From QHXM01 sp963697975 (lineage in GTDB: Bacteria > Acidobacteriota > Blastocatellia > Pyrinomonadales > Pyrinomonadaceae): a DNA stretch of 64,000 nt. Positions 50,896-57,717 of this stretch are shown in pieces (the first letter of the stretch is position 1; each line of letters begins with the position of its first letter). The position numbers were made by a program, and so were the translations under genes. The notes under the pieces are model-generated. The model saw only the letters and a program-made list of their open reading frames with translations, was not told the origin of the DNA and ran no database searches. Location of the stretch: assembly GCA_963697975.1 (NCBI GenBank), contig OY969111.1, positions 1,240,001 to 1,304,000 of the forward strand. The letters run 5' to 3'.

Positions 50896-52392
50896 TCAAA
50901 TTGCTCCGGCAAACATTTCCCTGTAGTGACGATACCAGTCGCTTTGAAAAGTCTCCGCCCTGTCATACTTTCGTTTCAGACGCAGAAACTCCGGCATCTG
51001 CGGATAACAAGCTAAGACCTGTTCGCGCGTCGCCCAGCGGTGATAGGTTAAGTAATAGCTGCCGCCGTATTGGATGGCGCGGTCAATCAATTGCCGGAAG
51101 TCCTCCTTCGCTTTCTCGATTCCCTGTTCGGTGTGAGCGACGTGGAGGTTGAAGACGATGCAGGCGTAATCATCTTTCGCCCAAGCTAAGAAACTCTCAT
51201 CATCTTTTTCAATGAGCCTGATTGTCCCGTAGATTAACGCGGCTTCGCGTGCGCGAAAGTCCGCGCGCGTCTCTTCCATGAAAGCCACGAGTTTCTCGCG
51301 CGGTACGTAGATTTCCGTAATCATTTCGCTGCCATGCTCTGCACTTTTTAATTGCTTGTCCAACTCGCGGTGATAATCATCCAGATAAACGCTCAACTGG
51401 TGCGTGTCCGACCAGTAAAGCTGCCCGTCGGTTGAAAGATAATAAGAAGAGTAAAGCTCAAAGGCGCGCTTGCGATCCGCGTGCGCGAGATAGAGCAGTT
51501 GTTTCCAATCATCCGGCGAGAGTTCTTTATGCTCCTCCGGGACAAGAGTTTCATCCGTCACCGGCCTGTAGCAGGAGAAGACACCACGACGCAGGAAGCC
51601 TTCCGCTTCGCTGTCCGTCATAAACTGGAAATCGCCGTACAGGAAACCGTCGTCAATCCGCTTTTCAAACGAAGGCATCAACTCACAGAGGTCTGCGACA
51701 CAAACAACCCTTTCCAACTTTCGACGCGGCGTCAGCCTGAGCGTCACGCGCGCGATGATTCCGAATAACCCGTAGCCGCCGATAGCCAGCCGGAACAATT
51801 CCGCGTTCTCGCTCCGGCTGCACGTCAGAACATTGCCTTCCGCATCAACCAGCACAAAGGATTCGACATCATTGATGATCGGTTTCAAGCTCAATCCACG
51901 CCCGTGAATGTTGGCCGCGAGCGCTCCGCCGATGCTCAAACGATCCGCGCCCGTCTGCTTCTGAATTATTCCCAGTTGCTCGACGCGGCCTCTTTGCTCA
52001 CTGACCAGATAACCCACGAGTTCCGGCCATTGAATACCCGCTTCGACTTCCACCTCGCGCCGCAATGCATCGAACCTCAGCACACGATTCAAACGCGACA
52101 TATCCAGCAGCACATTATTTGTTCCAAACTGCTGCCCGCCCATCGCGTGCCTGCCGCCCGCAACCGAGATTGCCCATCCACGAGAGCGCGCCTTTTTAAC
52201 AATCTCCTGCAAGGCTTCAAGTGAATCAGGACAAACGATTGAGCGCACGCGTGTGCGGTTCAACTGGGAATGAACGTCGTTGACGAAGCCGTCGGCTCTG
52301 GCAGGCAACAGCCGCAAGCGACGATAGACGGACACCGCAGTTGATGTCGTTGGGGGCACGCTTTCACGGCTAACTCTTCTTAGAATGGGCAT
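50896..52392 (-). CDS. FAD-dependent (VAO-type) oxidoreductase
   Basis: 498 residues. The FAD_binding_4 domain (about 55-220) has IVKKARSRGWAISVAGGRHA, then MGGQQFG and EVEAGIQWPELVGYL; the cap with an aldonolactone-oxidase-like C-terminus follows, with the segment YGGSYYLTYHRWATREQVLA at the end. Substrates in this class are sugars, alcohols or lactones such as D-arabinono-1,4-lactone; this one cannot be assigned. It directly follows the methyltransferase gene on the same strand, with 12 bp between them, so the two are co-transcribed. Confidence 0.88.
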   Translation of the reverse strand: MPILRRVSRESVPPTTSTAVSVYRRLRLLPARADGFVNDVHSQLNRTRVRSIVCPDSLEALQEIVKKARSRGWAISVAGGRHAMGGQQFGTNNVLLDMSRLNRVLRFDALRREVEVEAGIQWPELVGYLVSEQRGRVEQLGIIQKQTGADRLSIGGALAANIHGRGLSLKPIINDVESFVLVDAEGNVLTCSRSENAELFRLAIGGYGLFGIIARVTLRLTPRRKLERVVCVADLCELMPSFEKRIDDGFLYGDFQFMTDSEAEGFLRRGVFSCYRPVTDETLVPEEHKELSPDDWKQLLYLAHADRKRAFELYSSYYLSTDGQLYWSDTHQLSVYLDDYHRELDKQLKSAEHGSEMITEIYVPREKLVAFMEETRADFRAREAALIYGTIRLIEKDDESFLAWAKDDYACIVFNLHVAHTEQGIEKAKEDFRQLIDRAIQYGGSYYLTYHRWATREQVLACYPQMPEFLRLKRKYDRAETFQSDWYRHYREMFAGAI

Positions 52393-52404
52393 AGGTTTGT
52401 TTCT

Positions 52405-53310
52405 TTAGTTAACCTCTGAAACGCAGATGCATTCACCGTCGGCGAGAGAAAGATGTCGCAGATGTTCTGCCTTGAGATATTTGGTTCTCAACGTTTCCGA
52501 AGTGATGATGTCCCGAACGGCGAAACCTCTGGCCGCTAGATAATCTCCGATTCGCTCACGCTTGCTTCCCCACTTGAAACTCTCGCCACGCAGGCGCAGC
52601 CAGGCGTCAACTGCGCGGCTCGATTCGCGGAAACCGATGCGCCCGCCGCTTTGCATCTCCATGAACGTGAACGCGAGCCTGCTTTTAGCTCCACTGTGAG
52701 AGCGAACGAACTGAAGGATCAGGTCTATCTCTGCGGGCGCGAGGTACATCAGGAGACCTTCGGCGACGAAGAGCGTGGCGGCCCCCGGCTGATAGTCTGC
52801 TGAGGAAAGCAGGCGGCTTTCCAGATTCCCATGCGCGAGGTCGAGCGAGATAAATTGCAGGTTACGTTTCCGGGCGTGATGTTTTTCGATGACGCGCTTT
52901 TTGACGCGCTGCGTCGCCGGGTGATCTATCTCGAAGAATCTTGTTTCAGAAAACGCTTCGTGCAATCGCAAGGCGAGCGTGTCGAAGCCTGCGCCGATGA
53001 CGACCACTTGATGAAAGCCATCGCGGAGCGCATCGCGTGCTATCTCTTCAAGGTAACGTTTCCTGAGAGCATAGTGCAGCTTGATGCCGGGGATGGTGGC
53101 GCGCTCCAGAGCAGCGGCCAGCGGGCGCAGCGGCCTTGAATTGATCGCGGCGTCAAGCAGGCGCGCGAATCGTGAGCGAGTATGCACGAACCTCTCGCAA
53201 AGTTCGGCGGAACGCGCCGGGACGAGTTGTCCGAGGAGTGGGTCACGCGAGAGAAAAAACGTGCTTCTCGCAATCAGGTAAGCGGTCGCGCTGGGTTTGT
53301 CTTCTTTCAT
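52405..53310 (-). CDS. class I SAM-dependent methyltransferase (LCMT/PPM family)
   Basis: 301 residues. Leucine-carboxyl-methyltransferase-like fold: RKRYLEEIARDALRDGFHQV, SAM motif VVVIGAGFDTLALRLHEAF, the acidic post-I residue in RFFEIDHPATQRVKKRV, and AEGLLMYLAPAEIDLIL. Family members methylate protein C-termini or small acids such as polyketide intermediates. The target is unknown. GAGGG precedes the ATG. It is the first gene of the two-gene unit with the FAD oxidase. Confidence 0.9.
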   Translation of the reverse strand: MKEDKPSATAYLIARSTFFLSRDPLLGQLVPARSAELCERFVHTRSRFARLLDAAINSRPLRPLAAALERATIPGIKLHYALRKRYLEEIARDALRDGFHQVVVIGAGFDTLALRLHEAFSETRFFEIDHPATQRVKKRVIEKHHARKRNLQFISLDLAHGNLESRLLSSADYQPGAATLFVAEGLLMYLAPAEIDLILQFVRSHSGAKSRLAFTFMEMQSGGRIGFRESSRAVDAWLRLRGESFKWGSKRERIGDYLAARGFAVRDIITSETLRTKYLKAEHLRHLSLADGECICVSEVN

Positions 53311-53397
53311 CTGCCCTCAACTTTCCGAAAGAGAGCATACGAATTAACAGCGCCGCTCGTTGTCCGAGCTATGACACTTTAGAAACCGTCCCATTGG

Positions 53398-53436
53398 TAG
53401 GCAAAAGGAGGGGAAGGACTCGTCTCTGCCCGCTAC
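53398..53436. repeat. REP-like short hairpin
   Basis: GTAGGCAAAAGGAGGGGAAG, then GACTCGTCTCTGCCCGCTAC. Third member of the GTAG...CTAC-bounded family (see 6470 and 49833), adjoining the heptamer hairpin. Confidence 0.5.
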
Positions 53437-53524
53437 TCAATTGCGGAATGCGGATTTCGGATTGCGGATTGGAAAGGGACGCGTTCTTAAATTCGCAATC
53501 CGAAATCCGCATTCCGCAATTGAG
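53436..53524. repeat. heptamer hairpin, TTGCGGA family, 35-bp arms
   Basis: Left arm 53436-53470 (CTCAATTGCGGAATGCGGAT continuing) and right arm 53490-53524 are complementary at 34 of 35 positions. The 19-nt loop is GGAAAGGGACGCGTTCTTA. It is in the divergent 283-bp region between the methyltransferase and the MDR gene, which otherwise has no gene. Confidence 0.95.
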
Positions 53525-53593
53525 ACGTTTCGCGTTATATTGCGGGCGCAAGGGGTGTGAAATCTACTTTCAGTATTTTGAGCGAGTCATTTT

Positions 53594-54622
53594 ATGAAGG
53601 CTGTCGTCTTTAATGAACATGGTGGGCCGGAAGTGTTGCGGCACGTTGAAGTCGAAGAGCCGCGCATCAAGGCCAACGAGGTTCTGGTCGAGGTTCGCGC
53701 CTGCGCGTTGAATCATCTGGACGTGTGGGCGCGCGGCGGATTGCCCGGCATAGAGATTCCCCTGCCGCATATTTTGGGCAATGACATCAGTGGTGTGGTG
53801 CGCGAAGCGGGCGAGCTTGTGACGTGGACGAAGGCGGGCGATGAAGTGATGTTGCAGCCGGGAGTTTCGTGCGGGCATTGCATAGAGTGCCTGCGCGGGC
53901 AGGACAATCAATGCCTGGAGTATGACATTCTGGGCTACAGGCGCGATGGCGGCTATGCCGAACTGGTCGCTGCGCCCGGCGTCAACGTTATACGGAAGCC
54001 GGAGAATTTGTCGTGGGAAGAAGCTGCCGCGCTGCCGCTTGTCACCGTGACGGCGTGGCACATGCTGGTCACGAGGGCAAAGGTGCAACCGGGCGAGGAC
54101 GTTTTGATTCACGCGGCGGGAAGCGGCGTCGGCTCAATCGGAATTCAGATTGCGAAGTTGCGCGGTGCGCGCGTCATTGCGACCGCCGGTTCTGACGAGA
54201 AATTAGAGAAGGCGCGGACGCTTGGCGCAGACGAAACGATTAACTACACGCGCGAGGATTGGCCGAAAGAGGTGCGTCGGCTGACGGGCAAGCGCGGCGT
54301 GGATGTCGTCTTCGAGCATACGGGTGCGGAGACGTGGCCCGGCTCGCTGATGGCGCTGGCGAAGAGCGGGCGGCTCGTCACCTGCGGTGCGACCAGCGGC
54401 TTTGATGCGCGCACGGACATCCGCCAGGTCTTCTACCGTCACCTCTCGCTCTTAGGCTCGTTCATGGGTTCAAAAGCGGAACTGCTCGACGCGATGAAGT
54501 TCGTCGAACGCGGCGCAATCCGCGCCGTCGTTGATCGCACGCTGCCGCTCGCAGAAGCGCGCCGGGCGCATGAATTGATGGAAGACCGCGCGCAATTCGG
54601 TAAGCTCGTCCTTGTTCCATAA
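53594..54622 (+). CDS. zinc-type medium-chain dehydrogenase/reductase
   Basis: 342-residue NAD(P)H-dependent MDR oxidoreductase. GroES-like domain (about 1-130) with ALNHLDVWARGG and NDISGVVREAGELV; the structural-zinc cysteines are in QPGVSCGHCIECLRGQDNQC. The Rossmann domain has ALPLVTVTAWHML and the nucleotide-binding AGSGVGSIGIQIAKLRGA. The position usually occupied by the catalytic zinc Cys is Asn in CALNHLD, so it is nearer the quinone-oxidoreductase type. Only a weak ribosome-binding site. The substrate is unknown. Confidence 0.92.
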   Translation: MKAVVFNEHGGPEVLRHVEVEEPRIKANEVLVEVRACALNHLDVWARGGLPGIEIPLPHILGNDISGVVREAGELVTWTKAGDEVMLQPGVSCGHCIECLRGQDNQCLEYDILGYRRDGGYAELVAAPGVNVIRKPENLSWEEAAALPLVTVTAWHMLVTRAKVQPGEDVLIHAAGSGVGSIGIQIAKLRGARVIATAGSDEKLEKARTLGADETINYTREDWPKEVRRLTGKRGVDVVFEHTGAETWPGSLMALAKSGRLVTCGATSGFDARTDIRQVFYRHLSLLGSFMGSKAELLDAMKFVERGAIRAVVDRTLPLAEARRAHELMEDRAQFGKLVLVP

Positions 54623-54627
54623 GACAA

Positions 54628-54712
54628 AGCAAGTCCAAAGTCTAAAGTCTAATGTCCAAAGTCAGGGAGCAGCCTTTGACTTTGGACATTAGACTTTGGA
54701 CTTTGGACTTGC
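54628..54712. repeat. heptamer hairpin, AGTCCAA family
   Basis: Left arm GCAAGTCCAAAGTCTAAAGT and on to 54663; right arm 54677-54712 (TGACTTTGGACATTAGACTT and on). Loop GGGAGCAGCCTT. It fills the space between two convergent genes, starting 6 nt after one stop codon and ending 2 nt before the other. Confidence 0.95.
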
Positions 54713-54714
54713 CT

Positions 54715-56871
54715 TTACTGGTTTGCTGGCGGCTCGTCGCCACCATCGACGTTGCCGCCGTCGCCTTCCCCGCTCTCTTCACCCGTCTCTTCCTGAGCTT
54801 CTTCTGGCGGCGAGCCTTTTGCGTCGCGGATGTGTAACACGGTCGAGTCAACATCTTTGTTGACGAAGAAATTAACACACAGACCGTTGATGTCCCCGCA
54901 GGTGAAATCCTTGATTGCGCCGGAGACGATGCGGCGGCCTCCGCTGATGAGAGTCCAGTTATTAAGCTCCGGCGGCGCGGTCTGCTTGAGAGTTGTGAGA
55001 TCGTTTTCGGTGAGCGGGCGTCCGTCCTTGCGCTCGAAGGTGTAGATGTGAACCTGATCGAACCAGCCGCTCTCCATCGCTTTGGCGTAAAATTTCTCGT
55101 GAATCTCTTCATTGTCCGAGAAGACGTAACGCGCGCCGAACTTGTCACGAATGAGCGGCGCGGGGTCATCCTCGTTGCCGAGCGTAATCTTCTTGTAAAG
55201 CTCGGCAAGCTGGGGATCGCGCTTGAGTTGGTTGTCTCTATCGAGCAGGTAAGTCGGGTCCAGACCCGAAGCGTAAGCGTGCTTCGGGTCGTAGTAAAAC
55301 ATCTTGGGGAAATCGTCCCAGTCCGTGTTGAAGATCATTTCGCCGGGCGGCACGTTCTCACGAACCCACGCCATAGAAGCTTCGTAGTGATCCGGCGCAG
55401 CATCCCCCTCGATTGATTTGCGCGTCTCACGCACGTTGAAGTTGATGACGATGACGAGAAAGGCGACCGCGACGACTGCGAACGTCTGGATGACGCTGCG
55501 ACGCAGGAAGACGTAAGCGACAAAGCCGAGCAGGGTGACGCCGATGACAACGATGACCATGACCTTCAACATGGTCGAGCCGCCCGGAGGGCTTGGCGGC
55601 GGGTAAACAAGCTGCTTCAGGATGAAGTAGCCCGCGATGCCGAGTAACATGCCGACGACGGCTATCTCTATCTCCTTAAAGAAATCTCTGCGCCGTTCGG
55701 TTTCGATCGTTCCGGGTAGTTCGTGCCTGTCCAGAAAGGGCTGCAACTCTTCCATCAACTGGCTCGGCAGGCGACCGATGACGGCACGCGCGCCTTCCAG
55801 AAGTGGCCTGAGACTGAAGGCGGCGAAGAGGACGGCAAACGGCGGCCAGTATTCGACCCAGCGGCGCGAGCGGAAACTGGCGAGCATCAAGAGCGTCGAG
55901 AAGAAGAGAAGAAAGAGCGGGCGCGCGGCGCGTTTTCTGTCCGACCAATCATAGGCGGCATAGCCAACGACCATCGCGATGAAAGCAACGGCGCAGCTTC
56001 CCAGCAGATACCAGCTATCATACGGATACCATTCCTGCCCGACATCCGCGGTGAAACCTGTGACCGTCGCTTTAATCAAGACATGCTCGATGAACAGCCG
56101 GACATTTTTCGGGAAATAAGGGTTGATGACAAAGCCCGCAATCGTTCCCGCGATAGTCCAGAGCAGTGGTCGCCACTCGAAACGTCTCTCGCTCCACGCG
56201 ATGACACACGTCCAGACAAACGCCGCAGCCACGAGCGTAACGAACAAGCTATAAGTCCAGACGAAGAGAAACGCGAGCGGCAAGAGCAGCAAATATCTCT
56301 TCTCGAACAACAGGTAGATGCCCAGGATGGTAAAGATAATGGCGATGGGCGGCGCTTTCGCCATGCTCAGGCGATAAAGAAACGGAGCGGAGCAAGCCAG
56401 GAGCGCCACCAGCCAGATGAGCGTGTGGCGGATGCGATAACGGACAATCAGCAGGTAGCAGGAGAAGACTGCGAGGCTGGAATAGAGCAGCGAAGCTACT
56501 TTCGCGCCCGCGCGCAAATCACCAAACCAGGTGAAAGGAATCTGTAAGAAGTGGAAGAAGAGATGATGGTCAACGTAATCATTAGGGTTGAGGGTGGTGA
56601 GCGGCAGCCAGTTGAACCTCGGCGGGAAATGGCCTTCCCTCATTCCCTCCCACAGCAGGCGACTCCACTTGATGTGATAATAGCCGTCGTAGTCGCCGCA
56701 GCAGACAGATTGCGTGGAGTATTGCAGCTTGCGGAAAATAAGCGCGATGGCGACTGCGCCGAAGATGAGAAAGACGGCATGAATGGCCGTCTCCGATGCG
56801 AAGAACCCGACCTGCTTCCGTGCTGGCTCGACCTTTACGCTCTCTACCCCTTCATCGCTGGCTTCAGACAT
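54715..56871 (-). CDS. polytopic GT-C-type membrane protein (STT3/PMT-like)
   Basis: 718 residues. An N-terminal cytoplasmic stretch, then about 13 hydrophobic helices (30-500), then a soluble domain (500-690) and an acidic Glu/Gly tail (EEAQEETGEESGEGDGGNVD). The first external loop has CCGDYDGYYHIKWSRLL, where the Asp-x-Asp and Tyr-His resemble the acidic motif of STT3-like oligosaccharyltransferases; the next, DYVDHHLFFHFLQ, fits a second loop. It probably transfers glycosyl groups from a lipid-linked donor outside the membrane. That is inference; no WWDYG-type acceptor motif was found. The ATG lies 7 nt from a GGGATGA hairpin with no ribosome-binding site. Confidence 0.72.
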   Translation of the reverse strand: MSEASDEGVESVKVEPARKQVGFFASETAIHAVFLIFGAVAIALIFRKLQYSTQSVCCGDYDGYYHIKWSRLLWEGMREGHFPPRFNWLPLTTLNPNDYVDHHLFFHFLQIPFTWFGDLRAGAKVASLLYSSLAVFSCYLLIVRYRIRHTLIWLVALLACSAPFLYRLSMAKAPPIAIIFTILGIYLLFEKRYLLLLPLAFLFVWTYSLFVTLVAAAFVWTCVIAWSERRFEWRPLLWTIAGTIAGFVINPYFPKNVRLFIEHVLIKATVTGFTADVGQEWYPYDSWYLLGSCAVAFIAMVVGYAAYDWSDRKRAARPLFLLFFSTLLMLASFRSRRWVEYWPPFAVLFAAFSLRPLLEGARAVIGRLPSQLMEELQPFLDRHELPGTIETERRRDFFKEIEIAVVGMLLGIAGYFILKQLVYPPPSPPGGSTMLKVMVIVVIGVTLLGFVAYVFLRRSVIQTFAVVAVAFLVIVINFNVRETRKSIEGDAAPDHYEASMAWVRENVPPGEMIFNTDWDDFPKMFYYDPKHAYASGLDPTYLLDRDNQLKRDPQLAELYKKITLGNEDDPAPLIRDKFGARYVFSDNEEIHEKFYAKAMESGWFDQVHIYTFERKDGRPLTENDLTTLKQTAPPELNNWTLISGGRRIVSGAIKDFTCGDINGLCVNFFVNKDVDSTVLHIRDAKGSPPEEAQEETGEESGEGDGGNVDGGDEPPANQ

Positions 56872-56877
56872 AGTAAC

Positions 56878-56989
56878 GGAGGGATGAGGGCGGAGGGATG
56901 AGGGATGAGAGATGAAGTAAAGACAAGCAGTCTTCTTTCATCCCTCATCCCTCATCCCTCATCCCTTCGTCCTCATCCCTCATCCCTCC
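56878..56989. repeat. heptamer hairpin, GGGATGA family
   Basis: Left arm 56878-56915 and right arm 56938-56989 (seven CATCCCT units), loop GTAAAGACAAGCAGTCTTCT. It fills the whole space from the start codon of the GT-C gene to the stop codon of the response regulator. Confidence 0.95.
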
Positions 56990-56990
56990 A

Positions 56991-57497
56991 TTAGTCTCTT
57001 AAACTTTTAATCAGATCGAGCAGCGACATCGGGTTGATGGGCTTGGTCATGTGAGCGTTGAAGCCGGATTCGAGCGCGCGGCCTCGATCATCGTACATGG
57101 AGAAGCCCGTGACGGCGATGAGCGGAACGCTTTTGTATTCCGGCAGGGCACGCAGGGCGATGGCCAGATCGTAGCCGTTCATCCCCGGCATCCCGATGTC
57201 TGAGACGACTACTTCAAACTGCTCGGCACGCGCCGCTTCCAAAGCTTCGGCGGCAGAGAAAGCCATCACCGCATGATAGCCTGCATGTTGCAGGAGCGTC
57301 GCAATCATCTCCGTGACATCTGGAGCATCGTCAACCACGAGAGCGCGCGGCTTATCTTTATCTTTCTCAGGAGCATCGCCTGTTTCCATCGTCCTGTGCC
57401 CGGGGAGGCGGGCATCATTGGACGAGAAAAGATTTGACGGCATCTCGTACATCGCCACAAAAAAATCAACACACTGAGGTTCTGGGGCTACTTGCAT
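56991..57497 (-). CDS. response regulator receiver protein
   Basis: About 168 residues; ATG 57497 or GTG 57503, both after GAGAGG. The N-terminal 45 residues are not conserved. The CheY-like receiver (about 48-165) has RALVVDDAPDV, phosphoacceptor Asp100 in VVVSDIGMPGMNGYDL, VPLIAVTGFS (Thr switch) and the Lys in AHMTKPINP. It has no output domain. It resembles the receiver at the end of the hybrid kinase encoded upstream (SDIGMP, GY, GF[ND]AH[MI][TA]KP), so the kinase may phosphorylate it. Confidence 0.93.
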   Translation of the reverse strand: MQVAPEPQCVDFFVAMYEMPSNLFSSNDARLPGHRTMETGDAPEKDKDKPRALVVDDAPDVTEMIATLLQHAGYHAVMAFSAAEALEAARAEQFEVVVSDIGMPGMNGYDLAIALRALPEYKSVPLIAVTGFSMYDDRGRALESGFNAHMTKPINPMSLLDLIKSLRD

Positions 57498-57618
57498 ATT
57501 CACATCCTCTCAACCGTACTGCTGTTTGAAGACGGACTATTTAATTTGGGAGTTAGCGCGTCGCCTAATTTAGCTCAAACCTGCTGATTCGGCAATCCTA
57601 AGACGGACGACGAACAAT

Positions 57619-57717
57619 AGACAGGATTAACAAGATGCACAGGAAAAGAGAAAGAGATTCAAGCTTCACTCTCTTGCCTTGTTTTCTTAATCTTGCTAAT
57701 CCTGTTAATCCTGTCTA
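57619..57717. repeat. ACAGGATTAACAGGATT-type hairpin
   Basis: Left arm AGACAGGATTAACAAGATGC (57619-57641) and right arm 57689-57717 (AATCTTGCTAATCCTGTTAA then TCCTGTCTA). Second member of the family at 7654-7742. The TAG stop codon of the hybrid kinase is inside it (57715-57717). Confidence 0.85.
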
